A stretch of DNA of 10,532 nucleotides, from NCBI GenBank assembly GCA_000435195.1, contig FR880159.1, positions 1-10,532 of the forward strand, given 5' to 3'. The notes beneath the pieces are model-generated. The model did not search any database, had not been told where the DNA came from, and saw only the letters and a list, made by a program, of their open reading frames with translations. The first letter of the stretch is position 1. Each line of letters begins with the position of its first letter. Origin of the DNA: Clostridium sp. CAG:169 (lineage in GTDB: Bacteria > Bacillota > Clostridia > Oscillospirales > Ruminococcaceae). Made by a program: the position numbers and the translations under genes. Shown here in pieces: positions 1-5,905 of the stretch.

Positions 1-345
1 GGGATGGAGCCGCAGCAGTTTGCGCAGTATCTGAAACAGCGGCTGGGTGCGCCCAGCGTAAAATTTGCGGCAGCGGACCGGACGGTGAAAACGGTGGCGC
101 TGTGCGGCGGTGCGGGCGCGGACTGTCTGGAGGATGCCATCCGTGTGGGCGCCGATGCGCTGCTGACCTCGGAGGTCAAGCAGCATGAATATCTGGCAGC
201 GGCAGCGGCTGGCATCAGCATCTTTGATGCCGGACATTTTGACACTGAGGACGTGGTCATCGAGCCTCTATGGGAATATCTGACAAAGCAGTTTGCGGAC
301 GTGGAATTTTTTACCACCCATCACACCGTCATCCGTGCGGTATAA
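1..345 (+). CDS. NIF3/DUF34 family dinuclear-metal protein, C-terminal part (5' end outside window)
   Basis: The reading frame is open through the left edge, so the gene starts upstream; about 114 C-terminal residues are visible. They match the C-terminal half of NIF3/YqfO/YbgI proteins: a TVALCGGAGAD stretch, GADALLTSEVKQHEYLAAA (equivalent to the family's GADVLITGDxKYHDA region), and DAGHFDTE, whose His and Glu correspond to metal ligands of the di-metal centre in this family. The family forms toroidal hexamers; the biochemical role is unsettled, with hydrolase and metal-chaperone roles proposed. In many Firmicutes it follows sigA and trmK, but that cannot be seen here. The stop codon is 23 nt before the next start, so the two genes are probably cotranscribed. 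Family assignment is firm; function is not. Confidence 0.88.
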   Translation, partial: GMEPQQFAQYLKQRLGAPSVKFAAADRTVKTVALCGGAGADCLEDAIRVGADALLTSEVKQHEYLAAAAAGISIFDAGHFDTEDVVIEPLWEYLTKQFADVEFFTTHHTVIRAV

Positions 346-368
346 CAAGCGAACAGAGGAGAAAACAG

Positions 369-1055
369 ATGAAGGAATATCTGCTGCCCGTTGGGTTGAT
401 TTTACTGGGTGTGGCAATTTTTCTGCTGTGGCGGGTGCTGCGCCGCGCTAATCCCTGGAGCCGCACGCCCTATGAGCAGCAGGATGCTTTTTTAAGTCCG
501 GCGGAGCTGGCGTTTTATCAGGTGCTGGACCAGTTGGTCGGAGAGGATATTGCCATCTGCCCAAAGCCTGCGGTCCGGGAAATCCTGCGGGTGCGCCCGC
601 AGGTGCGGCGGGACCGTCAGAAGTATTTCAACTGGATTTCGCAAAAGCACGTGGATTTTGTGCTGTGCGACCGGGCGACCATGCAGGTGCTGTGTGCGGT
701 GGAGCTGGACGACAGCAGCCACCGGCGCAGCGACCGGCGGCAAAGGGATGTTTTTATGGACAAGGCGTTTCGTAAAGCGAAGCTGCCGCTGTTTCATATC
801 CCCTGTAAAAGAAGCTATGGTGCCGGGGAGTTGGGAGAGCTGTGCGACTTTTTGACACAAGGATTATTGAAGGTCGTTGATGAGCCGATGGAAGAGGTAC
901 CGATTTGTCCCGACTGCGGAATCGAGATGGTGCTGCGCACCGCTCAAAAGGGAGCGTATGCCGGCAGACAGTTTTATGGCTGTCCCAATTTTCCACAGTG
1001 CCGCCAGACGATGCCCTATCCGCTGGTGCAAAGCGGAAGCAGACAAAAAAGATGA
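369..1055 (+). CDS. Membrane-anchored DUF2726 protein with C-terminal topoisomerase-type zinc ribbon
   Basis: This is a 228-residue protein. The ATG at 369 is chosen for the AGAGGAG at 355-361, seven bases upstream; an in-frame upstream extension lies inside the NIF3 gene. Residues 5-21 form one hydrophobic transmembrane helix followed by basic residues (RRANPWSR), suggesting a cytoplasmic body. Residues about 40-165 resemble DUF2726, a domain with a predicted restriction-endonuclease-like fold: FLSPAELAFYQVL, then VDFVLCD (D96) and CAVELDD (E112, D114, D115), then DxxKxxAFRKAKLPLFHI. Residues 180-211 form a C4 zinc ribbon (C180, C183, C205, C211; CPDC and CPNFPQC) like the topoisomerase I C-terminal zinc finger, suggesting nucleic-acid binding. 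Whether it cleaves DNA is unknown. It follows the NIF3 gene and probably shares its transcript. Domain calls are good; the role is unassigned. Confidence 0.8.
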   Translation: MKEYLLPVGLILLGVAIFLLWRVLRRANPWSRTPYEQQDAFLSPAELAFYQVLDQLVGEDIAICPKPAVREILRVRPQVRRDRQKYFNWISQKHVDFVLCDRATMQVLCAVELDDSSHRRSDRRQRDVFMDKAFRKAKLPLFHIPCKRSYGAGELGELCDFLTQGLLKVVDEPMEEVPICPDCGIEMVLRTAQKGAYAGRQFYGCPNFPQCRQTMPYPLVQSGSRQKR

Positions 1056-1083
1056 GCTGTTCAGGAAATTTCCCGAACAGCTC
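1044..1083 (-). terminator. Intrinsic terminator of the alcohol dehydrogenase gene
   Basis: A 9-bp perfect stem, GAGCTGTTC (1054-1062) with GAACAGCTC (1075-1083), has an inner GGAA/TTCC extension. Read on the minus strand it is followed by a run of six T (complement of 1045-1050), so it suits the leftward alcohol dehydrogenase transcript. On the plus strand the bases after it are purine-rich, so it is a poor terminator for the DUF2726 gene, whose stop codon overlaps the stem. Confidence 0.75.
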
Positions 1084-1139
1084 AGAGAAGAGAAATGGTT
1101 GAAATCAATATGTTGATGAATCTCTATGAGAATGGTTGA

Positions 1140-2315
1140 TTAGAAGTTGACCTCTTCGTCGTAGAAGCAGCATTTCAGCAGCTTTTCCATCTCAGCCGGC
1201 GTGATTGGACGAGGGTTGGAACCGGTGCAGGCATCGCCTACGGCAAGTTCGGCAACCTGTGGCAGCTTATCCATGAATTCCTTCTCGTCGATGATGCCGC
1301 CTTCGTAGTCGCGGATGCAGGTCGGGATGTCCAGCTGTTTGTTCATCTCGTTGATGTGTGCAATCAGCGCATCGGTGGTTGGCTCCAGACCGAGGAAGGC
1401 TGCGATTTCACTGTAACGTTTGTCTGCTTCAGGATTTTTGCTGTTGAATTTGATGACCTTTGGCAGGTACATCGCATTGGCACATCCGTGAACGATATGA
1501 CCGCCGCTGTAAGCAGCACCGGTCTTGTGTGCCATCGAATGAACGATACCCAGCAGAGCGTTGGAGAATGCCATACCAGCCAGGCACTGTGCGTTATGCA
1601 TGCTTGCGCGTGCGCTCATGTCGCCGTTGTAGCTGTTGACCAGGTCGCGGCTGATCATCTTGATTGCGTGCAGAGCCAGCGGGTCGGTGTAGTCGCAGTG
1701 CAGGGTGGAAACATAAGCTTCGATTGCGTGGGTCATGGCATCCATACCGGTGTGAGCGGTCAGCTTCTTGGGCATGGTTTCTGCCAGAGCCGGGTCGACG
1801 ATGGCAACATCCGGGGTGATGTTGAAGTCTGCCAGCGGATATTTGATTCCCTTCTGGTAGTCGGTGATGACCGAGAAAGCAGTGACCTCGGTAGCGGTAC
1901 CAGAAGTGGATGGGATTGCACAGAATTTTGCTTTGGTGCGCAGTTTCGGGAAGTTAAAGGGGATGCACAGCTGCTCGAAGGTGGTGTCAGGATATTCATA
2001 GAATGCCCACATTGCCTTTGCAGCATCGATTGGAGAACCGCCGCCGACCGAAACGATCCAGTCCGGCTGGAATTCGCGCATTTTTTCAGCGCCTCTCATA
2101 ACGGTTTCGACCGATGGGTCTGCCTCGACTCCTTCAAACAGGCAAACCTCCATGCCGGCCTGCTTGAGGTAATCGCAAACCTTGTCAAGGAAACCAAAAC
2201 GTTTCATGCTGCCGCCGCCAACAACGACGATGGCACGTTTGCCGTCCAGTGTTTTGAGTGCTTCCAGAGCATTTTCGCCATGATAAAGATCTCTTGGTAA
2301 TGTAAATCTTGCCAT
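1140..2315 (-). CDS. Iron-containing (group III) alcohol dehydrogenase
   Basis: This 391-residue protein probably interconverts an aldehyde and an alcohol with NAD(P)H, as a cytoplasmic fermentative step; the exact substrate cannot be read from sequence. The start is the ATG at 2315, preceded on the minus strand by GGAGG (2323-2327) at 7 nt; a 24-residue upstream extension is open but lacks a site and family similarity. The Rossmann-like cofactor region has VVGGGSMKRFG (32-41) and SVGGGSPIDAAKAM (89-102), then IPSTSGTATEVTAFSVI. The four metal ligands match FucO-type enzymes: D192, H196 (GMDAMTHAIEAYVS), H263 (HSMAHKTG) and H276 (HGCANAMYLP). Length is normal for the family. The middle section (TDPLALHAIKMI, MHNAQCLAGMAFSNALLG) resembles the C-terminal domain of AdhE and butanol dehydrogenases. 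It stands alone between its own promoter and terminator, with a Rex-like operator on the promoter. Confidence 0.95.
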   Translation of the reverse strand: MARFTLPRDLYHGENALEALKTLDGKRAIVVVGGGSMKRFGFLDKVCDYLKQAGMEVCLFEGVEADPSVETVMRGAEKMREFQPDWIVSVGGGSPIDAAKAMWAFYEYPDTTFEQLCIPFNFPKLRTKAKFCAIPSTSGTATEVTAFSVITDYQKGIKYPLADFNITPDVAIVDPALAETMPKKLTAHTGMDAMTHAIEAYVSTLHCDYTDPLALHAIKMISRDLVNSYNGDMSARASMHNAQCLAGMAFSNALLGIVHSMAHKTGAAYSGGHIVHGCANAMYLPKVIKFNSKNPEADKRYSEIAAFLGLEPTTDALIAHINEMNKQLDIPTCIRDYEGGIIDEKEFMDKLPQVAELAVGDACTGSNPRPITPAEMEKLLKCCFYDEEVNF

Positions 2316-2389
2316 AATAATGCCTCCAAAAATTTCTCTTCTAAATAGTTTGTGTTTGAACGGGGATTTTGTTTTACCTTCTGCCACCT

Positions 2390-2417
2390 ATTATAACCAA
2401 GCTGCCCAAATTGTCAA
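2390..2417 (-). promoter_or_regulatory. Strong sigma-A promoter of the alcohol dehydrogenase gene
   Basis: On the minus strand both hexamers are perfect consensus: TTGACA (complement of 2412-2417) and TATAAT (complement of 2390-2395), with a 16-bp spacer. The start would fall near 2383, giving a leader of about 68 nt before the ATG at 2315. The -35 lies inside the Rex-like operator. Confidence 0.85.
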
Positions 2418-2428
2418 GAGATTAACAA
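2411..2428. promoter_or_regulatory. Rex-like redox operator
   Basis: The plus strand reads TTGTCAAGAGATTAACAA; the minus strand reads TTGTTAA-N4-TTGACAA. This differs at one arm position from the clostridial Rex consensus TTGTTAA-N4-TTAACAA. It covers the -35 box of the alcohol dehydrogenase promoter, the expected place for a repressor. Rex is an NADH/NAD+ sensor that releases DNA when NADH is high and commonly controls alcohol dehydrogenases in Firmicutes. The deviation from perfect symmetry is the base that makes TTGACA a perfect -35. Confidence 0.7.
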
Positions 2429-2444
2429 TCAACTTTTGCGCCTT

Positions 2445-2473
2445 TTGAGAAAGATTGGAAGAAAGCGCATAAT
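2445..2473 (+). promoter_or_regulatory. Promoter of the YgjP-like metallopeptidase gene
   Basis: TTGAGA (2445-2450) and CATAAT (2468-2473), each five of six to consensus, are separated by 17 bp. The start would be near 2480, leaving a leader of about 49 nt before the ATG at 2529. Confidence 0.6.
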
Positions 2474-2528
2474 TACGCCATCTATTTGGCAGTTTTGTAT
2501 GAAGAAAAATGGGCGGGAAAGGAGAAAA

Positions 2529-3191
2529 ATGGACTACAAACTGATTCGTTCCAATCGAAAGACGGTGGCGATCCAGCTGCAAAAGGATGGAAGTGTAATC
2601 GTGCGCGCACCCAAGCGGCTGGCGGTATACCGCATCGAAGCCTTTATCAAAGAAAAGCAGAGCTGGATTGAACAGCATCAAAAACGATTGCAGGAGCAGC
2701 AAAGGCAAAAGGAGAGCTTTTGCCTTTCGGACGGGCAATTTCCACTGTTCGGTCGGATGCTTCCGATGCAGATGACCCAAGAGAAGGCGCCCTGCTGGCA
2801 GCAAACGGTCGTTTTTCTGCCGGAGGGTGACGAGCAGCAGTTAAAGAGCAGCGCCGAGCAGCTGTATCGTCAGGTTGCCCGGCAGACGCTGCAAAGCAGG
2901 GTGGAGCATTTTGCACTAAAGCTGGGTGTACAGCCCGCTTCCCTGCGCATCAATGGAGCAAAGGGCAGGTGGGGCTCCTGCTCGGGTAAAAATCGGCTCA
3001 ACTTCAGCTGGCGATTGATGTTGGCACCGGAACACTGCATTGACTATGTGGTGGTACACGAGCTTTGCCACATCCTTCACCACGACCACAGCGTAGCCTT
3101 CTGGCAGGAGGTGGAGCGGGTGGTCCCCGATTGGCGCTCCTGTCGGCAGCAGTTGGTTCAGACAGCACGCGCGCCGTGGTTTTGGGAATAA
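2529..3191 (+). CDS. YgjP/DUF45-type (M48-related) zinc metallopeptidase
   Basis: This is a 220-residue cytoplasmic protein. The ATG at 2529 follows AAAGGAG at 2518-2524 with a short 4-nt spacing; an upstream in-frame ATG at 2436 would add 31 unrelated residues overlapping the promoter. The N-terminal part (YKLIRSNRKTVAIQLQKDGSVIVRAP, then a helix ending near KEKQSWIEQHQ) is typical of the YgjP-like family. The C-terminal catalytic half has the family block GRWGSCSGKNRLNFSWRL, then VVHELCHILHHDHSVAFW: H177, E178 and H181 form HExxH, and H187 is the probable third zinc ligand. The family is widespread and proteolytic activity is predicted, but the cellular target is not established. It has its own promoter and ends at a bidirectional terminator. 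Confidence 0.9.
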   Translation: MDYKLIRSNRKTVAIQLQKDGSVIVRAPKRLAVYRIEAFIKEKQSWIEQHQKRLQEQQRQKESFCLSDGQFPLFGRMLPMQMTQEKAPCWQQTVVFLPEGDEQQLKSSAEQLYRQVARQTLQSRVEHFALKLGVQPASLRINGAKGRWGSCSGKNRLNFSWRLMLAPEHCIDYVVVHELCHILHHDHSVAFWQEVERVVPDWRSCRQQLVQTARAPWFWE

Positions 3192-3208
3192 GGGAAAAAT
3201 TTTCGCAA

Positions 3209-3259
3209 AAAACCGGATAGAGGCAGAAAGCCTTTGGCTTTCTGCCTCTATCCGGTTTT
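3209..3259. terminator. Bidirectional intrinsic terminator, 24-bp perfect inverted repeat
   Basis: Two perfectly complementary 24-nt arms (3209-3232 and 3236-3259) flank a 3-nt TTT loop. The outer four pairs are A/T and supply a T tract in either direction (TTTT at 3256-3259; A6 at 3207-3212 gives T6 on the minus strand). It lies between convergent genes, and its right end overlaps the stop codon of the 59-residue protein. Confidence 0.92.
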
Positions 3260-3437
3260 AACCCATAATGTTGGAAATTCCTTCGACGATGTCGCCGACT
3301 GCCTGCACCGCCTTGCCCGCTTTTTTCTTGAGCTGCTTGGCGGTATTTTTCTTTTTACCGGTCATCATATAAGCAGCGGTGCCCACAGCGGCGGTGACAG
3401 CTGCACCGGTGAGAATGGTAGGAAGGTTCATTGCCAT
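3258..3437 (-). CDS. Small membrane protein, 59 residues, unknown function
   Basis: The start is the ATG at 3437 on the minus strand, preceded by AGGAG (complement of 3446-3450) at 8 nt. Residues 4-25 (NLPTILTGAAVTAAVGTAAYMM) form a small-residue-rich hydrophobic helix, probably transmembrane. A lysine-rich stretch follows (GKKKNTAKQLKKKAGK), then a short amphipathic end (AVQAVGDIVEGISNIMG). The positive charge after the helix suggests a cytoplasmic C-terminus. It vaguely resembles short YtxH-like Firmicutes proteins, but I do not recognise a family. It is transcribed divergently from the lipoprotein peptidase and ends in the shared terminator. The clear ribosome binding site and sensible composition support it as real; no convincing promoter was found. 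Confidence 0.7.
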   Translation of the reverse strand: MAMNLPTILTGAAVTAAVGTAAYMMTGKKKNTAKQLKKKAGKAVQAVGDIVEGISNIMG

Positions 3438-3570
3438 AACAATCACTCCTGACTGGAATTTTGCTTCTCTTTTTAAAAGAGGAGCATCGCTGTTATTGTG
3501 CCGCAAAAAGGATGGCTTAATCCATGCAGTTTCTGGATGGAAAACAGGATGTTTTCGGAAAATTTGCATT

Positions 3571-3586
3571 TAGGACAGCTGTCCTA
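3571..3586. promoter_or_regulatory. 16-bp perfect palindrome, putative repressor operator
   Basis: TAGGACAGCTGTCCTA is a perfect palindrome directly upstream of the extended -10 of the M3 lipoprotein gene and just downstream of a possible -35 (TTGCAT, 3564-3569). A dimeric repressor bound here would cover the -35/-10 spacer. The regulator is not identified; the sequence matches no operator I can name with confidence. Confidence 0.5.
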
Positions 3587-3595
3587 TGATATACT
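3587..3595 (+). promoter_or_regulatory. Extended -10 promoter of the lipoprotein M3 peptidase gene
   Basis: TGATATACT (3587-3595) is a TGN-TATACT extended -10. An alternative -10 is TATGAT at 3585-3590, 15 bp from TTGCAT. The start would be near 3602, only about 22 nt before the TTG start codon. Confidence 0.55.
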
Positions 3596-3623
3596 GGAAG
3601 GAAAGAAGAAAGGAGTGGATCGT

Positions 3624-5426
3624 TTGAAAAAAGCGATTTGCAAAACAGCCCGCGGCAGGATACGGCTGACCGCCTTGCTGCTGAGCCTGTCGATGCTGTT
3701 GACCACACTGGGAGGCTGTATGCTACAGCCTGCTTTACAGCCGACCGACCAGCAGTTTGACCAGGTGGAATACCGGCGACCCGACGGAGAAGCGGTGCTG
3801 GAACTGATTATACAGGCGCAAAAGAAGGCACAGGAGGATTTTCTGCCGTTTGGGTTGATTGCTTCCCTGCGCAAAATCAGCAGCGCGACCCAGGAGTTTT
3901 ACGGCAGCATGGCGATTGCGCAGGTGCGCAACTATGCAGATGTCAACGACAGCTTTTACAGCGAGGAGATGGAGTACCTCAACCGATGGGATGCCCGCAT
4001 CCAAAACGCCTATGACCAGCTGTTTGAACAGATCGAAGCCTCCCGCTTTGGTTCGATGAGCGACCGTATCTTTGGAGAAAGCGGTGTAGAGGACCTTCAG
4101 ATGAGCGCACAGGCAAGTTCGCAGGAAATCTTGTCCTTGCAGGAACAGGAGAAGGAGCTGGAAGCGCAGTATTACTACACCTATGCGCAGGCAACAGTGG
4201 AGACACCGGAGGGGGAGGTGCTCTACGCCGATTTGGAGCCGGAGGGACAACAGGCGTACTATGAATCGTTTATCCAACGGTATAGTGCACAGATGGGAGA
4301 GCTGTTCATGCAGCTGGTGCAGCTGCGCCGTCAGATGGCACAGGCGCTGGGATATGAAAGCTATACCTGGGTGGCAGATCTGGAGATGCTGCGCATTGGC
4401 TACACCCGGGAGGAGATCCGCAGCTTCCGCGAGCAGCTCAAGCAGACGCTGGCGCCAGTCTATCGCTCCTATTTGGAGGACTTTTATCACCGCGCAGAAA
4501 ACCGCACACAGCCGGGGTATGTCTATCTGCTCGAACAGCCGGCGCCGACCCCGCAGGGAAACTGGCAGCAGACGCTGGAGGGCTTTGAAGAGCTGTACAC
4601 ACAGATGGATGAACAGATGGGAGAGTGCTTTTCCTATCTGCTGTCCCATCAGATGATTGACGCTGCTCCCTCTGCCTCCAAGGCAAACGTCACCTTCAGC
4701 ACCATGCTGTACACCTTGAATACGCCCTTTTTGTTTGCGAACATGGACGGCAGCGAGCAGGATGTCTTCAGCATCTCCCATGAGTTCGGGCACTGCTTTG
4801 CCATGTGGCAGCAGCTGAAGGCAGGTTCCCACAGCGAAGGACGCAGCATGGATGTCTGTGAGATTCACTCACAGGCGATGCAACTGCTGATTTTCCCGTA
4901 CTATGAGATTTTTTACGGAGACCAGGCGCAGGTTGCCCGCCGGTACGATGTTTACACGATGGCAGCAGGAATTTTGACAGCGGCATTAAACGATGAATTT
5001 CAGGAAAAAATCTATGATGACCCCACCGTTACTGCGGAACAGCTGGATGAACTCTATTATCAGCTGGCGCAGGAGTATGGGCTGGTGGTATCTTCGCCCT
5101 ATGTCGATGCCAACACCTTTGCAAAGAGCTGGTTTACCACCAATCAGTACTTCGACACCCCGTTTTATGCAATCGACTACGCCCTGTCCGGCTGTGTTGC
5201 CATGCAGTTTTTGCAGCTGATGCAGCGGGACGAAGAAACTGCCTTGCAGCTGTATCATCAGCTGGTGCAGCAGCCGTCAGATTTGGATTTTCTCAGCGTA
5301 CTGCAAGCAGTGGGGGACGGCAAGACCCTGCGTTCTCCCTTTGAGGAGGGACAGCTGGAGGCTTTGGCAGAGCAGCTCCAAGCTTTTTTGGATGGTGATG
5401 GAGAATGGATTGAGCAGGCTGCCTAA
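3624..5426 (+). CDS. Lipoprotein M3-family oligoendopeptidase (PepF-like)
   Basis: This is a 600-residue zinc peptidase. The TTG at 3624 is chosen as start: AAAGGAG (3609-3615) lies 8 nt upstream, the promoter is just before it, and the protein then begins with a proper lipoprotein signal peptide: MKKAICKTARGRIR, a hydrophobic core LTALLLSLSMLLTT, and the lipobox LGGC with lipidated C32. Longer in-frame starts (3498, 3537) lie upstream of the promoter. The catalytic core is ISHEFGHCFAMW, with H386, E387 and H390 as HExxH, and E413 in CEIHSQAMQLL as the third ligand, the M3 arrangement. The preceding TFSTMLYTLNTPFLFANMDGS and the later AIDYALSGCVAMQF also fit oligoendopeptidase F. PepF enzymes are usually cytosolic, so a lipid-anchored form is notable; it probably trims peptides outside the membrane. 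It is monocistronic between its own promoter and terminator. Family assignment is strong; substrate unknown. Confidence 0.93.
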   Translation: MKKAICKTARGRIRLTALLLSLSMLLTTLGGCMLQPALQPTDQQFDQVEYRRPDGEAVLELIIQAQKKAQEDFLPFGLIASLRKISSATQEFYGSMAIAQVRNYADVNDSFYSEEMEYLNRWDARIQNAYDQLFEQIEASRFGSMSDRIFGESGVEDLQMSAQASSQEILSLQEQEKELEAQYYYTYAQATVETPEGEVLYADLEPEGQQAYYESFIQRYSAQMGELFMQLVQLRRQMAQALGYESYTWVADLEMLRIGYTREEIRSFREQLKQTLAPVYRSYLEDFYHRAENRTQPGYVYLLEQPAPTPQGNWQQTLEGFEELYTQMDEQMGECFSYLLSHQMIDAAPSASKANVTFSTMLYTLNTPFLFANMDGSEQDVFSISHEFGHCFAMWQQLKAGSHSEGRSMDVCEIHSQAMQLLIFPYYEIFYGDQAQVARRYDVYTMAAGILTAALNDEFQEKIYDDPTVTAEQLDELYYQLAQEYGLVVSSPYVDANTFAKSWFTTNQYFDTPFYAIDYALSGCVAMQFLQLMQRDEETALQLYHQLVQQPSDLDFLSVLQAVGDGKTLRSPFEEGQLEALAEQLQAFLDGDGEWIEQAA

Positions 5427-5468
5427 AGAGTAGACTTAGATAGGGAGCAGGAATCTATTGCCAACTAT

Positions 5469-5507
5469 AAAAAAGCCAGCCTTGAAAAAATTTCAGGGCT
5501 GGCTTTT
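5469..5507. terminator. Bidirectional terminator between the M3 peptidase and the 56-residue gene
   Basis: The outer 11-bp stem pairs 5471-5481 with 5497-5507 (AAAAGCCAGCC with GGCTGGCTTTT). It continues inward through one G-T wobble and five further pairs to an AAA loop. T4 ends the right arm and A6 (5469-5474) gives T6 on the minus strand, so it can serve both convergent transcripts. Confidence 0.88.
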
Positions 5508-5567
5508 ACGGTTTCAAATCATTTCCGTCCACCTTTGCGCTTTCTGATTCCGACAGATGCTGCCCAT

Positions 5568-5603
5568 CGGAACGCCTACCGAATCGCCTAACGGAACGCC
5601 TAA
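5568..5603. repeat. Three tandem 12-bp repeats, each with TAG in the frame of the adjacent small gene
   Basis: The units are CGGAACGCCTAC (5568-5579), CGAATCGCCTAA (5580-5591) and CGGAACGCCTAA (5592-5603). On the minus strand each carries a TAG codon in the reading frame of the 56-residue gene, at 5600-5602 (the actual stop), 5588-5590 and 5576-5578. The unit length of 12 keeps the frame. Confidence 0.9.
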
Positions 5604-5770
5604 CGGCGGGTATGTTCTCGCAGCTGCTCGGAAAGCCTGCCTTCGCTTTCTGCCAGCAGTTCCTCCATTTCGCGGTGCTTGGTGTCGATGTAGGTCTTTA
5701 ACTCCTTGGACTGTTCCTGCAGCAGTTCGCTGACCGGCTTTTCCTTGTGGCTCTGTTCGTTTTTTGACAT
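5600..5770 (-). CDS. Small charged coiled-coil protein, 56 residues, unknown function
   Basis: The ATG at 5770 on the minus strand is preceded by AAAGGAAG (complement of 5779-5786) at 8 nt, and a strong promoter lies upstream. The protein is soluble and highly charged; residues about 12-54 (PVSELLQEQSKELKTYIDTKHREMEELLAESEGRLSEQL) look like one long amphipathic helix, probably coiled coil. I recognise no family. It ends at TAG in the first of three tandem repeats; the frame beyond the three TAG codons would continue to a basic tail (GIRKRKGGRK) before TGA at 5519-5521. It lies downstream of the BusR-like gene but has its own promoter, so control is separate. The promoter, ribosome binding site and terminator together support a real gene. 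Confidence 0.7.
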   Translation of the reverse strand: MSKNEQSHKEKPVSELLQEQSKELKTYIDTKHREMEELLAESEGRLSEQLREHTRR

Positions 5771-5800
5771 CGAAATAACTTCCTTTCTGCTCCTTAGTTT

Positions 5801-5820
5801 TACAAATATCGCGATTTGTA
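5801..5820. promoter_or_regulatory. Inverted repeat TACAAAT-N6-ATTTGTA over the predicted start site
   Basis: The 7-bp arms at 5801-5807 and 5814-5820 are perfect; an overlapping palindrome ATCGCGAT lies at 5808-5815. The predicted transcription start of the 56-residue gene (about 5819, minus strand) falls inside it, a common place for a repressor site. The regulator is unknown. Confidence 0.4.
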
Positions 5821-5825
5821 TTCTT

Positions 5826-5854
5826 ATTATATCAGGAGCACACAGGAATGACAA
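5826..5854 (-). promoter_or_regulatory. Strong sigma-A promoter of the 56-residue gene
   Basis: On the minus strand TTGTCA (complement of 5849-5854) and TATAAT (complement of 5826-5831) are separated by exactly 17 bp. The start near 5819 gives a leader of about 49 nt. Confidence 0.8.
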
Positions 5855-5905
5855 CGCAAAAAAAATGGAAACAGCCACAGCTCAGACACAGCTCAGAGTG
5901 AAGTT

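Noticed and set aside
1356..2300. 314-codon plus-strand frame opposite the alcohol dehydrogenase
   Set aside because: It is antisense to a gene with every catalytic motif intact and has no family resemblance or ribosome binding site.
3463..3485. AT-rich inverted repeat in the leader of the 59-residue gene
   Set aside because: The near-zero loop and the T/A-run arms make it a likely by-product of composition; no operator or riboswitch could be supported.
3735..4868. 377-codon minus-strand frame opposite the M3 peptidase
   Set aside because: It is a Leu/His/Arg-rich mirror translation of the peptidase gene with no initiation signals.
5858..5905. A8 tract with GC-containing direct repeats after the BusR-like gene, considered as its terminator
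   Set aside because: The repeated CACAGCTCAGA units are direct, not inverted, and no stem of useful length forms before the T tract; the tract also lies next to the promoter of the 56-residue gene.
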